The notes: generated by a model from the letters alone, not told the origin. A stretch of 64,000 nucleotides of DNA from Lysobacteraceae bacterium NML03-0222 (GCA_002798195.1 NWQM01000003.1:148922-212921); one strand, 5' to 3'. Shown: positions 9,520 to 19,631, counted from the first letter of the stretch. Made by a program: numbers and translations.

Positions 9520-10237
9520 GAAGCTTCACTCAACTGCCGGCGACATCGTGCTCCGTGCCGAGCGGCTGGCCAAGGTGTATGCCGAAGGCAAGCTGAAGAC
9601 GCCGGTGTTCGAGGGGCTTGACCTTGCCGTGCGCCAGGGCGAAACCGTCGCCATCATCGGCGCTTCCGGGGTGGGCAAGAGCACCTTGCTGCATCTTCTG
9701 GGCGGGCTGGATACCCCCAGCATGGGTGAAGTCTGGGTGGCCGGGCAGCGCATGAGCGCCTTGAGTGACGCGGCACGCGGCAAGCTGCGCAACAAGTCGT
9801 TGGGCTTTATCTATCAGTTCCACCATCTGTTGCCGGAGTTCACCGCGCTGGAAAACGTGATGTTGCCGGTTTTGCTCTCCGGCCTGGACATGGCCTCTGC
9901 CCGCAGCCGTGCCGAAGCCTTGCTGGTGCAGGTCGGGCTTGGGCACCGGCTGGATCACAAGCCGGGCGAGCTGTCCGGCGGCGAGCGCCAGCGTGCGGCG
10001 GTGGCGCGGGCGCTGGTCAACAAGCCCGCCTGCGTGCTGGGGGATGAGCCTACCGGCAATCTGGATGAGAAAACCGCGGCCGTGGTGTTCGACCTGATGC
10101 TGGCGCTGAACCGCGCCGAGCGCACCAGCTTGGTACTGGTCACCCATGACCGGCGGCTGGCACGGCGGCTTGACCGGGTGTTGGAGCTGCACGAAGGGCG
10201 CTTGATGGAAGTCGCCCCAGAAGACTTGGGCGTTTAA
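9512..10237 (+). CDS. lolD: Lipoprotein-releasing ABC transporter ATP-binding protein LolD
   Basis: A 241-residue ABC ATPase that powers LolC/E. Walker A GASGVGKS is at about 50-57, the signature LSGGERQR at about 153, and Walker [13 protein letters not shown] follows. The ATG at 9512 lies inside the lolC end (ATGAATGA). The next gene, comEC, begins 3 bases after the stop. The three genes read as one transcript. Confidence 0.95.
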   Translation: MNEKLHSTAGDIVLRAERLAKVYAEGKLKTPVFEGLDLAVRQGETVAIIGASGVGKSTLLHLLGGLDTPSMGEVWVAGQRMSALSDAARGKLRNKSLGFIYQFHHLLPEFTALENVMLPVLLSGLDMASARSRAEALLVQVGLGHRLDHKPGELSGGERQRAAVARALVNKPACVLGDEPTGNLDEKTAAVVFDLMLALNRAERTSLVLVTHDRRLARRLDRVLELHEGRLMEVAPEDLGV

Positions 10238-10239
10238 CC

Positions 10240-12596
10240 ATGTGCGCGGCAAGGACGCCGCTGCTTTCCCCGGCCAGTGTGGTCGCACTCTTGCTGGGCA
10301 TGTTGGCCGCCAGCCGCTTGCCCGCCCTGCCGCATGTAGCGTTGATTGCCATCTTGCTGCTGGCAGGTGCCGGGTTGTGGCTGTGGGTGCAAGATGCACG
10401 TCGCTGGTTGGGGGCGCTGTTTTTGGGCTTTGCACTGTTGATGGCGCAGGGCAGCCTGCGGCTTGGTTCGCAACTGCCTGCTGCTCTGGAAGGCCACGAT
10501 ATGTGGATTCGTGGCCGGATAATCAGCCTGCCGGTGCATGAGGCGCGTCGCAGCCGCTTTCATTTTCAGGTGGCCGACAGTGCCGACATGCCAGTCGGCT
10601 TGCGGGGCAAACGGCTGCGTCTGAGCTGGTATGACGGCTTTGGCAGGCTGGATGAAGCAGCAACGCTTGGTGCGCGCCATCAATTGCGCGGCGGTGAAAC
10701 ATGGCAGTTCAAGGTGCGGCTGAAACGGCCACGTGGACTGCGCAATCCCGGAGGGCTCGATAGCGAGCGGCAAATGCTGGTGGAGCATGTCGCTGCCCAA
10801 GGCACGGTGCGCGAGGATGCAGGCAACCGGCGGCTGGCATCGGCCAAGGGCGTTATCGCCTGGCGCGAGGCAATGGCCGCCCGCATCAGCGCCAGCATGC
10901 CCGAGGCCAGTGCGCGCTTTGTGGCAGCGCTCGCCATTGGCGATACCCGCGGGCTGTCAGATGCCGACTGGCAGGCATTGCGCGCCACGGGGCTTACCCA
11001 TTTGATTGCCATTTCCGGCTTTCATGTCGGCATGGTTGGATTGGCCGCTGCCGGGTTGATGTTCGTGGTGTGCTGGTTGCTGCCCGGACTTGGCAGGCTT
11101 TTTCCGCGTCGTATCTGGATGCTGCTGGCCGCAAGTGCGGCGGCCTTTGCCTATCTGCTGGCGACCGGCGCATCGCTGCCCACGGTGCGCACCGTGCTGA
11201 TGAGCGTATTCGTGGCCGGGGCGATGTTGCTGCGCAGGCAGACCCATATCGCGCAATCCGTGGCTCTGGCGCTGGCGGCGATGTTGCTGCTGGAGCCGTT
11301 ATCCATCTTGCAGCCGGGTTTTTGGCTGAGCTTTGGCGGGGTGGCATGGCTGGCCTGGGTGCTGCAATCGGCCAAGTCCGGGCATATCCGGCAGTTTTTG
11401 CTGGCGCAAATGGTGGCGACACTGGGGCTTTTGCCACTGACAGCGGTGTTCTTTGCGCAAGCCTCGCTGGCAGGGCCGCTGGCCAACTTGCTGGCAGTGC
11501 CATGGTGGAGCCTGGTAGTGGTGCCGCTGTCGATTCTCGGGGTGCTTGCGGAAATGCTGTCAACAGGGGGCGGACAGGTTTTCTGGACATTGGCCGCGCA
11601 GGCTTTCGAGCCCAGCTGGCAGTTGTTTGCGAAGATGGCCGCATCGCCCTGGGCATTGGCAAGGTTGCCAGAGGCCGCATGGTTTGCCTTGCCATTGGCA
11701 CTGCTCGGTGCATTCGTGCTGATGCTGCCGCGCAGCGTGCCGGGTAAATGGCTGGCGGCGGTTTTGCTGCTACCGCTGCTCTGGCCCTGGGTGCCGCGAC
11801 CGGAAATGGGCGAAGTCGACATCGTGCAGCTGGAAGTCGGGCAGGGCACGGCGATTTTGCTGCGTACTCACCAACATGATTTTTTGTATGACACAGGCCC
11901 CGCCGCGCCGGGCGGCTTTAACGCCGGTGAAAGCGTGGTGCTGCCAGCCCTGTATGCACTGGGTGTGCGCAGGCTTTCGGCGATCATCATCAGTCATGCC
12001 GATGCCGACCATGCCGGTGGCTTGTCCGCCGTGCAGGCAGCCTTCCCCGACGCGCCGCTTTGGGCGCCGCCTGGCGCCGGGCTTGCCGGTGCGCGCGACT
12101 GCACTCGGGACAGCCAGTGGCAGCACGATGGCGTGGCGTTTGATTTCCTGCACCCGGTGGCGCATTTCCCTATCTCAAAAACCAGTCCAGTTGCGTGCTG
12201 CGCCTGCACAGTCGATACGGCAATGTGCTTCTTACCGGCGATATCGACCGTCTGATTGAAGCGCGCCTTGTGCGCACCGTGCCAGATGCTCTGCAGGCTG
12301 ACATCATGACTGTGCCGCATCATGGCAGTGCCAGCTCATCCAGCCCCGCCTTTGTGCAGGCAACCCGGCCGCAACTGGCACTGGTTTCGGCAGGGCATGG
12401 CAACCGCTTCGGCCACCCCCGGCAAGCGGTATTGCAACGCTGGCAGCATGCTGGTACGCAAACCCCCATCAGTTTTGCGCATGGCGCAATCTACGCGCGC
12501 CTGGGTGCCGATGGCATCCGCTGGCAGAGTGAGCGCCGCCGTCGCCGCAGGTTTTGGGATGTGACTGCGATGGAAAATGCTTCGGCAAATGAATAG
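10240..12596 (+). pseudogene. comEC: DNA internalization protein ComEC/Rec2, interrupted by a frameshift
   Basis: ComEC forms the inner-membrane channel for single-stranded DNA uptake in natural transformation. The first frame gives 671 residues: N-terminal helices and an OB-like domain, the competence membrane domain (helices about 250-500, with LTHLIAISGFHVGMVG near 250), then the MBL-like domain with SHADADHAGG at about 585. Near base 12166-12171 the reading must move back by one base to continue as FPYLKNQSSCVLRL...LLTGDID and on to the normal end at 12596. In the first frame it terminates at 12255 after about 28 unrelated residues. A one-base C deletion explains it, but the break sits on T TTC CCT, which has the X XXY YYZ form of a -1 slippery site. 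Confidence 0.85.
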
Positions 12597-12623
12597 ATTG
12601 CCATTCTGATGTGTAGAGCTTCC

Positions 12624-12653
12624 TTGCATCAGCCATTCGTGCTGCGATAGAAT
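12624..12653 (+). promoter_or_regulatory. Promoter of rplU-rpmA
   Basis: The -35 TTGCAT (12624-12629) and -10 TAGAAT (12648-12653) are separated by 18 bases. The leader then contains a small hairpin, GGCCA-TGG-TGGCC (12667-12679), before the AGAGGA ribosome binding site at about 12701. Confidence 0.6.
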
Positions 12654-12716
12654 CGCCAGTCCTCTTGGCCATGGTGGCCGGAGGCGACCACAATAACTAC
12701 AGAGGAATGCTTGGTC

Positions 12717-13025
12717 ATGTATGCAGTACTGGTTACTGGCGGTAAGCAATACCGCGTAGCTCAGGGTGACACCCTGCGCGTTGAAAAGCTGGACGTTGAG
12801 GCGGGCAGCGAAATCAAGTTCGACAACATCCTGATGCTGGGTGATGGCGAAGGCGTGAAGCTGGGTGATGCGCTGAAGGGCGCAGCTGTTTCCGCCAAGG
12901 TGGTGGGCCACGGTCGCGCTGACAAGGTGAAGATCGTCAAATTCCGTCGCCGCAAGCACCACCGCAAGCAGATGGGTCACCGTCAGCATTACACTGAAAT
13001 TGAAATCACCGGCATCAACGGTTAA
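12717..13025 (+). CDS. rplU: 50S ribosomal protein L21
   Basis: A 102-residue L21, which binds 23S rRNA in the large subunit. It begins [18 protein letters not shown] and has the basic tail [20 protein letters not shown] typical of the family. The ATG at 12717 is preceded at 9 bases by AGAGGAA; an in-frame TTG two codons earlier is unlikely. rpmA follows 11 bases later, the standard L21-L27 pairing. Confidence 0.98.
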   Translation: MYAVLVTGGKQYRVAQGDTLRVEKLDVEAGSEIKFDNILMLGDGEGVKLGDALKGAAVSAKVVGHGRADKVKIVKFRRRKHHRKQMGHRQHYTEIEITGING

Positions 13026-13036
13026 GGAGAAAACTC

Positions 13037-13294
13037 ATGGCACACAAAAAAGGCGTAGGCTCCTCGCGCAACGGCCGCGACTCCAACCCGAAATACCTGG
13101 GCGTCAAGATTTATGGCGGTCAGGCGATTGAAGCTGGCAATATCATCGTGCGTCAGCGCGGCACCCAGTTCCACCCCGGTCCCGGTGTCGGCCTTGGCCG
13201 CGATTACACCCTGTATGCGCTGCAGGACGGCAAGGTGGAGTTCTCCATCAAAGGCCCGCTGAAGCGCCGTACCGTGAGCGTCGTGGCAGAATAA
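13037..13294 (+). CDS. rpmA: 50S ribosomal protein L27
   Basis: An 85-residue L27, whose N-terminus reaches the peptidyl-transferase centre. It begins [15 protein letters not shown], the normal proteobacterial form with no cleavable leader, and continues with the [18 protein letters not shown] region. An AAGGAG ribosome binding site precedes it. An intrinsic terminator follows 22 bases after the stop, so obgE is partly or wholly separate. Confidence 0.98.
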   Translation: MAHKKGVGSSRNGRDSNPKYLGVKIYGGQAIEAGNIIVRQRGTQFHPGPGVGLGRDYTLYALQDGKVEFSIKGPLKRRTVSVVAE

Positions 13295-13316
13295 GCCACC
13301 GCAAATTGGCTTTGGC

Positions 13317-13338
13317 AAACCCCGCTGCGGCGGGGTTT
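13317..13338 (+). terminator. Intrinsic terminator after rpmA
   Basis: A 9-bp perfect stem (AAACCCCGC / GCGGGGTTT) with loop TGCG, followed by GTTATTT on the plus strand. Confidence 0.8.
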
Positions 13339-13374
13339 GTTATTTCTGTCGCCATCCAACCACTCTCCGTGTGA

Positions 13375-14421
<1,047 letters not shown>

Positions 14422-14630
14422 ATGACAGGCTTGTAGCCCTGCTTACTTTCATTGCTACCGCTTTGCGTCCGGAAAAGCGAGCCATGAAGAAATCAGCCTG
14501 TCTGCATCAGGGGCTGTCTCCCAGCATCAATGGCCGGAACATCAGGCTGTAATGGTGATGGAGGTCACGCATTTGATGTGTGCCTTGTACAATTTGGGGG
14601 CTGGCTATTTCATCAGGGGCTTGAGAAAAA

Positions 14631-15437
14631 ATGCGTTCTGGAACAGTACTTTTTGAGAACGAAAATCATCTTTGTGTTGTATTCAGTGATCTGGTTCCCG
14701 GGGAAGATGGTGTCCAGGCCAACCAGTTTTTGGTGGTTGACCATGGTCAGGCTGCGCTGATTGATCCGGGTGGAGACCTGCTCTATACCCCGTTATGGCT
14801 GGCCATTACCGGCTACGCCCAACTGCAGGATATCCGCTGGATTCTGACTTCGCACCAAGACCCGGATGTTGTCGGTGCGGTGGGGCGCTGGCTTGCCAAT
14901 ACGCCGTCGCAGGTCGTTTGCTCCCGGTTATGGGGGCGCTTTGTTCCCCATAATGTTTCCAATTATCAACAAGGGGAGCTGGGTGAAGACCGCTATTGCA
15001 TGATTTCTGATGGCGGTGGGAAAGTGCCGCTTGGCAGGTCGTTCATGTATGCGTTGCCGGGGCACTTCATGCATTCGGTAGGCAATTTCTGCTTTTACGA
15101 TCCTGTAAGCCGCATTCTGTTTTCCGGGGATATCGGCTCTTCCTTGATTCCCAACAGTGAGAAGTATCAATTCGTCTCTGATTTTGAAAAGCACCTCACC
15201 CGCATGGTTGGCTTTCATCGTCGCTACATGACCTCCAACCGGGTGCTGAAGCTATGGGTAAGCATGGTGCGGCAGTTGAACCCTTCGATGATCGTGCCGC
15301 AGCATGGCTTGCCAATGAAGGGCGAGCAAATGAATGCGTTTTTGTCCTGGCTCTATGATTTGGAGTGTGGCGTGGATCTTTTGAGACCGGAGCATTATTC
15401 GCTGGATGTGTTGAAAGCGGCGGGTATGCCCGTGTAA
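14631..15437 (+). CDS. MBL-fold protein of the oxygen-binding diiron (ODP/flavodiiron-core) type
   Basis: A 268-residue protein matching the metallo-beta-lactamase core of flavodiiron proteins but with no flavodoxin or rubredoxin domain. Candidate diiron ligands are in the expected order: H75-x-D77-x-D79 (SHQDPD), H145 (GHFMHSVGNF), D167 (LFSGDIG) and H225 (PQHG). Stand-alone relatives are known as O2-binding sensor modules. A catalytic hydrolase or oxidoreductase role cannot be excluded. The 209 bases upstream contain only a possible -10 (TACAAT, 14588-14593). The ATG is preceded by GGGGCTTGAGAAAAA, a weak ribosome site. The gene stands alone between obgE and convergent dksA. Confidence 0.8.
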   Translation: MRSGTVLFENENHLCVVFSDLVPGEDGVQANQFLVVDHGQAALIDPGGDLLYTPLWLAITGYAQLQDIRWILTSHQDPDVVGAVGRWLANTPSQVVCSRLWGRFVPHNVSNYQQGELGEDRYCMISDGGGKVPLGRSFMYALPGHFMHSVGNFCFYDPVSRILFSGDIGSSLIPNSEKYQFVSDFEKHLTRMVGFHRRYMTSNRVLKLWVSMVRQLNPSMIVPQHGLPMKGEQMNAFLSWLYDLECGVDLLRPEHYSLDVLKAAGMPV

Positions 15438-15488
15438 ACACCCTTGAACAGCCCTCAAGTGCGGCTCTGTATTGCACCGCAAATGCAC

Positions 15489-15514
15489 GAATGCCCGGCA
15501 AAAGCCGGGCATTC
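15489..15514. terminator. Terminator between convergent ODP-type gene and dksA
   Basis: An 11-bp perfect inverted repeat (GAATGCCCGGC / GCCGGGCATTC) with loop AAAA. It has no long T-run on either side but is well placed to end both genes. Confidence 0.65.
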
Positions 15515-15552
15515 TCACATGCGACTGGATGCGCAGAGGAAATGGCGAGTGC

Positions 15553-16266
15553 TTAGTCGCCTTGTTGCTTGCGGCGGATTTCCCAGCGCTCCTGGGCATC
15601 AATGGTGCGCTCGGCTTCGGGGCGGGCTTCAAGCCGTTCCAAGCCGATTTCTTCGCCGCTATCGACACAATAGCCATAGTCGCCTTCATCCACACGACGA
15701 ATCACGCTGTCAATCTTGCTGATCAGCTTGCGGTAACGGTCGCGCGTGCGCAGCTCCAGGGCATTCTCCGTTTCACGGCTGGCGCGCTCGGCCTCGTCGC
15801 CGATATCGCGCACTTCGTCCTTCAGGTTCTCGATGGTCTGCTTGGATTCTTCGACAAGCTCCTCGCGGCGTGCCACCAGTTTTTGGCGGAAGTATTCCAG
15901 CTGCAGCGGGTTCATGTACTCCTCATCTGCAGAAGGCTTGTATCCCTTGGGCAGAAGTGGACGGCCAGTGCTTTCATCCGTTTTGAACTTCACGCTTTTG
16001 CCTTTGGGCTTGGGAACATCCGCTTTTTTGTCGGCACCCACAACCACGCGCAGCACCTTGCCGGGCTTGGCAGGTTTTTCTGCCGGCAAAGCCGCCGCCT
16101 TGCGTGCAGTCGTCTTTTTGACGGCCGCCTTTTTGGCGACGGTTTTCTTGGCGCCCGTATTCTTGGCGCTGTCCGTCTGCGCCGCAACGGCTGCCTTTTC
16201 AACTGCCTTGTCAGCTTTTACAGTAGCCTTGGTTTCAGTTTTCTTGACGGTTTTCTTGACTGCCAC
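15553..16266 (-). CDS. dksA: RNA polymerase-binding transcription factor DksA, long N-terminus, degenerate zinc site
   Basis: About 237 residues from a GTG start that is well placed behind AAGGAA. DksA enters the RNA polymerase secondary channel and works with ppGpp in the stringent response. Residues 1 to about 100 are a Lys/Ala/Val-rich, low-complexity basic extension ([15 protein letters not shown]). The conserved part then carries the coiled coil with tip motif DxxDxA (DIGDEA). The C-terminal globular region has Cys200, but the other three zinc positions are Ser203, Thr221 and Ala224, so zinc binding is not expected. Zinc-free DksA paralogs function in other bacteria. A promoter and a small leader hairpin lie upstream, facing yidD. 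Confidence 0.92.
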   Translation of the reverse strand: MAVKKTVKKTETKATVKADKAVEKAAVAAQTDSAKNTGAKKTVAKKAAVKKTTARKAAALPAEKPAKPGKVLRVVVGADKKADVPKPKGKSVKFKTDESTGRPLLPKGYKPSADEEYMNPLQLEYFRQKLVARREELVEESKQTIENLKDEVRDIGDEAERASRETENALELRTRDRYRKLISKIDSVIRRVDEGDYGYCVDSGEEIGLERLEARPEAERTIDAQERWEIRRKQQGD

Positions 16267-16306
16267 TTTCGTTTCCTTGAACTTCCCGGAACCGGGAAAG
16301 CGAGGC

Positions 16307-16335
16307 TTTATAGCCCAGCCGTTCGGCTCCTGCAA
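16307..16335 (-). promoter_or_regulatory. Promoter of dksA
   Basis: On the minus strand the -35 TTGCAG (16330-16335) and -10 TATAAA (16307-16312) are 17 bases apart. The short leader then contains TTCCCGG-2-CCGGGAA (16283-16298), a hairpin just before the ribosome binding site. Confidence 0.65.
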
Positions 16336-16362
16336 GCGTATCGCCTATTCATTTTTATCGTG

Positions 16363-16611
16363 ATGGCTCGTTTCCTGATTTTTCTGCTGCGTGCCTATAA
16401 GCTGTGCATCAGTCCACTGCTTGGGCAGCGTTGCCGTTTTGCGCCCAGTTGCTCTGAGTATGCAATGACGGCGATTGAGCGCTTTGGCCCGGTCAAAGGC
16501 TGCTGTTTGGCGGCAGCCCGGCTCGGTCGCTGTACGCCGCTGCATCCTGGCGGCTATGACCCGGTACCCCCTGCACCTGAATCCGTATCCAACGAAAAGG
16601 AGACCTCATGA
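16363..16611 (+). CDS. yidD: Membrane protein insertion efficiency factor YidD
   Basis: An 82-residue YidD/Hcp-type protein. It has an amphipathic N-terminus ([18 protein letters not shown]) and the conserved cysteine-rich core [12 protein letters not shown] followed by HPGGYDPVP. YidD assists YidC-dependent membrane insertion. It usually lies between rnpA and yidC, but here it is displaced and overlaps pyrC by 4 bases (ATGA), so translation is coupled to a pyrimidine gene. Confidence 0.93.
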   Translation: MARFLIFLLRAYKLCISPLLGQRCRFAPSCSEYAMTAIERFGPVKGCCLAAARLGRCTPLHPGGYDPVPPAPESVSNEKETS

Positions 16612-17954
16612 CATCCACCCTCGTTAAAAATGCCCGTTTGGTGAACGAAGGCCGCGAGTTCGAGGCCGACCTGCGTATCGAAGGCGAGCGCATTGCGGAT
16701 ATGGGGACTGCGCTTGCTGTCCGCGCTGGTGAGCAGGTGGTGGATGCCCAGGGCCGCTGGTTGATGCCTGGCATGATTGATGACCAAGTGCACTTCCGTG
16801 AGCCGGGGCTTACCCACAAGGGGGATATTGGCAGTGAGTCCGCCGCTGCGGTGGCCGGGGGCATTACCAGCTTCATGGACATGCCCAATACCAATCCGCC
16901 GACGCTCGACAGTGCCGCGTTGGAGGCCAAATATGCCCTTGCCCAAGGGCGTGCTTGGGGGAATTACGGTTTTTATCTGGGCGCCAGCAACGACAATATC
17001 GAGGCCATTCGTGCTCTCGACCCGAAAGCCAGCCCTGGCATCAAGGTGTTCATGGGTGCTTCCACCGGCAATATGCTGGTGGATGATGCGGAAATTCTCG
17101 ATGCCATCTTCCGCGATGCCCCCACGCCCATCATCACCCATTGCGAGGACACGCCGACCATCGATGCCCTGATGGCAGCGCATCTGGCGCAATATGGCGA
17201 TGCGCTTGGCGCCGATTTCCATCCGGCCATCCGCAGCCGTGAGGCCTGCCTGAAGTCGAGCACCTTGGCGGTGGAGCTTGCGCGCCGCCATGATGCCCGC
17301 CTGCATGTGCTGCATATCTCCACTGCCGATGAGCTGGCCTTGTTCGAGGCCGGCCCCTTGCTGCGTGCCGATGGCAGCAAAAAGCGCATCACTGCCGAAA
17401 CTTGCGTGCATTTTTTGCACTTCGCGCGTGAGGACTATGCCCGGCTTGGCAACCAGATCAAATGCAACCCGGCCATCAAGGAGGCCAGCGACCGCGACGC
17501 GCTGATTGCCGCCCTGGCAGATGACCGTATCGATGTTCTGGCCACCGACCATGCCCCGCATGGCTGGGAGGAAAAACAGCAGCCCTATGCCAAGGCGCCC
17601 AGCGGCCTGCCGCTGGTGCAATACGCGCTGTTGAGCGCGCTCGAACATGCCCACAGCGGCCGCCTCAGTCGCAGCCAGATCGTGCAGAAGTTCGCTCATG
17701 CGCCGGCACAACTGTTCGACGTGGCCGAACGTGGCTTCCTGCGCGAAGGCTATTTCGCCGACCTTGTGCTGGTAGAAGATTCTCCGCTGACCGTGCAGCG
17801 CCAGGATGTCCTTTCCAAATGCGGCTGGTCGCCGTTTGAAGGGCATACCTTCAAGTCACGTATTGCCGCTACTTGGGTCAATGGCCAAATGGTCTGGGAT
17901 GGTCAGGCTTTGGTTGGACAGCCCAAGGGGCGCCGATTGGAGTTTGCCCGATGA
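16608..17954 (+). CDS. pyrC: Dihydroorotase, PyrC family, with QxH in place of HxH
   Basis: A 448-residue amidohydrolase that should interconvert N-carbamoyl-aspartate and dihydroorotate in pyrimidine synthesis. Family motifs are strong: [17 protein letters not shown] (about 58-75), [21 protein letters not shown] with the bridging-lysine region, LHVLHIST and [12 protein letters not shown]. The usual first metal-binding His of HxH is Gln60 (QVH), a variant I associate with a sub-branch shared with Bacteroidetes. It may use fewer metals or be a pseudo-dihydroorotase requiring a second enzyme. It is coupled to yidD upstream and a lipoprotein downstream by 4-base overlaps. Confidence 0.88.
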   Translation: MTSTLVKNARLVNEGREFEADLRIEGERIADMGTALAVRAGEQVVDAQGRWLMPGMIDDQVHFREPGLTHKGDIGSESAAAVAGGITSFMDMPNTNPPTLDSAALEAKYALAQGRAWGNYGFYLGASNDNIEAIRALDPKASPGIKVFMGASTGNMLVDDAEILDAIFRDAPTPIITHCEDTPTIDALMAAHLAQYGDALGADFHPAIRSREACLKSSTLAVELARRHDARLHVLHISTADELALFEAGPLLRADGSKKRITAETCVHFLHFAREDYARLGNQIKCNPAIKEASDRDALIAALADDRIDVLATDHAPHGWEEKQQPYAKAPSGLPLVQYALLSALEHAHSGRLSRSQIVQKFAHAPAQLFDVAERGFLREGYFADLVLVEDSPLTVQRQDVLSKCGWSPFEGHTFKSRIAATWVNGQMVWDGQALVGQPKGRRLEFAR

Positions 17955-18361
17955 ACAGGGTCATTGCCTTGGTGCCGGCCTTCATGCTGGCCGCTTGCAC
18001 AGGCGCACAATACAAGCCGCAAACATCGCGTGAGCGGCATTGGGTAGCGCAACGGGAGATCGCCATGCCTTCTTCATCAAAACCTGTTCCGCCCGAATTG
18101 CGCCCGGTGTTGCCGGGGACACCCGTACCCGGCAGCCGTATTGCCATCCCTGGCACTGTCAAAGCAGGAACAGCACTGCAAGGACGTGTTCCGGTTGGCA
18201 GCCGGGTGGAAATCAACGGGCAGGAAATTGCCGTGGATGAGAGCGGCCAGTTCAGCTACCCGGTAGCTGAGACAGCCCGCGGCAGTCTGAATGTGCGCAT
18301 CAAGCGCCCGGCTCCCGATACCCGTCCGCCGATGCCGCTACAGGTACGGATTGTTCGCTGA
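17951..18361 (+). CDS. Predicted lipoprotein of unknown function
   Basis: A 136-residue protein whose start overlaps the pyrC stop by 4 bases. The signal peptide ends in the lipobox LAAC (Cys16), so it is predicted to be membrane-anchored. The mature part has a Pro/Ser-rich linker, then a small region with VPVGSRVEINGQEIAVDESG, which resembles a short beta-sandwich repeat (glycine turns, alternating hydrophobics). I do not recognise the family. Its tight linkage to pyrC is probably positional rather than functional. Confidence 0.75.
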   Translation: MNRVIALVPAFMLAACTGAQYKPQTSRERHWVAQREIAMPSSSKPVPPELRPVLPGTPVPGSRIAIPGTVKAGTALQGRVPVGSRVEINGQEIAVDESGQFSYPVAETARGSLNVRIKRPAPDTRPPMPLQVRIVR

Positions 18362-18442
18362 GGGTTGTCTGACCCCGGATTCTGGATAGTGGCTGCCTGC
18401 AATGGCAGCACTCTGGATGGGCTTGGCGGATAATCAGGCATG

Positions 18443-18469
18443 AAAAAACCACATGGCAAGCATGTGGTT
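18443..18469 (-). terminator. Intrinsic terminator of tRNA-Val(GAC)
   Basis: A 9-bp stem (AACCACATG / CATGTGGTT) with a 5-base loop is followed on the minus strand by a T6 run (A-run at 18443-18448). Confidence 0.8.
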
Positions 18470-18491
18470 ACTTTGATTCCACCTGAAAAGG

Positions 18492-18566
18492 TGGTGGGCG
18501 GTACAGGGTTCGAACCTGTGACCCCTACCATGTCAAGGTAGTGCTCTACCGCTGAGCTAACCGCCC
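18492..18566 (-). tRNA. tRNA-Val (anticodon GAC)
   Basis: A 75-nt cloverleaf on the minus strand. The acceptor GGGCGGT pairs with ACCGCCC. The anticodon loop TTGACAT is closed by CTACC/GGTAG. The T-arm is GGTTCGAA-type and CCA is encoded. It has its own promoter and terminator. Confidence 0.97.
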
Positions 18567-18577
18567 GAAGGAGGCGC

Positions 18578-18606
18578 ATCTTAAACGTCTTGCAGCAGCT
18601 TGGCAA
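18578..18606 (-). promoter_or_regulatory. Promoter of tRNA-Val(GAC)
   Basis: On the minus strand the -35 TTGCCA (18601-18606) and -10 TAAGAT (18578-18583) are 17 bases apart, with the -10 ending 11 bases before the tRNA. Confidence 0.7.
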
Positions 18607-18671
18607 GTATCTTGTGATTGGCGTGCGGATAATTTTCGGTTAGCTTTGCCTGCCCTTGATTTGGAGCCTGC

Positions 18672-19556
18672 ATGACTACCGCAGCAACGCCGCGCCCGCT
18701 TGCCATTGTTGCCGCCTTGTTGGCGGTGTATGTGATTTGGGGCTCTACCTATCTCGCTATTCATTTTGCGCTGCAAGGCGGCTTCACCCCGTTTCTTCTG
18801 GGTGGCTTCCGTTTCCTGATGGCCGGGGGCTTGATGTTTGCCGTGCTGAGGTGGCGTGGGGTGGCCGCACCCACGCCTGCGCAATGGCGCAATCTGTGGG
18901 TGATGGGCGCTTTGCTGCTGGCATTGGGCAATGGCATGGTGAATTACGCCGAGCAGACCGTGTCATCGGGTTTGACGGCTGTGGCAGTCGCCTCATCGCC
19001 GATTTGGATGGGGGTGTTTGCACTGCTGCGTGGCGAGCGACCCAGTCCAATGGAATGGCTGGGTGTGGCGGTCGGTTTTGTCGGCGTGTTATGGCTGAAT
19101 GTCAACGGTATGCGTGGCGGCTCCATGGTGGGTTTGTTGGCGCTGTTGTTGGCTTCGATGGCTTGGGCCTATGGCTCCATTTGGAGCCGGGGACGCGATT
19201 TGCCCACGCCGTTCATGACCGCAGCCGGACAAATGCTCTGCGGCAGTGTGCTGATGCTGGGGATTGCGCTGGTGACTGGTGAGCGCATGTCCATGCCCGA
19301 TGGCAAAGGCATGGCGGCATTTTTGTATCTGGTGTTTTTTGGCTCGATTATTGGCTTCAGTGCCTATATCTGGCTATTGCATCATGTGCGTCCAGTTCTG
19401 GCGGGCAGCTATGCCTATGTCAATCCGGTCATTGCGGTCATGCTGGGCGCCTGGCTTGCCCATGAGCGTGCCAGTGCCACCGAGCTGGGAGCCATGGCGG
19501 TTATCTTGGCTGGTGTCGTGGTGATTACCCTGGCCAGAGCCATCAAGCGTCGTTGA
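18672..19556 (+). CDS. EamA-family transporter (YedA-like)
   Basis: A 294-residue ten-helix membrane carrier with two EamA repeats. The opening VYVIWGSTYLAIHFALQGG and the later helix pairs resemble YedA-type exporters of the drug/metabolite superfamily. It is distinct in sequence from the other EamA protein in this window at 6.6 kb. It is a single gene, converging on ispA. The substrate cannot be inferred. Confidence 0.88.
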   Translation: MTTAATPRPLAIVAALLAVYVIWGSTYLAIHFALQGGFTPFLLGGFRFLMAGGLMFAVLRWRGVAAPTPAQWRNLWVMGALLLALGNGMVNYAEQTVSSGLTAVAVASSPIWMGVFALLRGERPSPMEWLGVAVGFVGVLWLNVNGMRGGSMVGLLALLLASMAWAYGSIWSRGRDLPTPFMTAAGQMLCGSVLMLGIALVTGERMSMPDGKGMAAFLYLVFFGSIIGFSAYIWLLHHVRPVLAGSYAYVNPVIAVMLGAWLAHERASATELGAMAVILAGVVVITLARAIKRR

Positions 19557-19631
19557 GTCGGCAATCCCCATGCGCCAACTATGGGGGCGATAAGCACCCT
19601 TAAGTTGAGCGGATGGGGACGGGCTGGGCTG

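Noticed and set aside
12195..12596. A separate 133-codon gene after comEC
   Set aside because: Its sequence is the missing MBL-domain end of ComEC in a shifted frame, not an independent gene.
19557..19631. Terminator between the convergent EamA gene and ispA
   Set aside because: Only a 6-bp CCCCAT/ATGGGG pairing is present, without a T-run; too weak to list.
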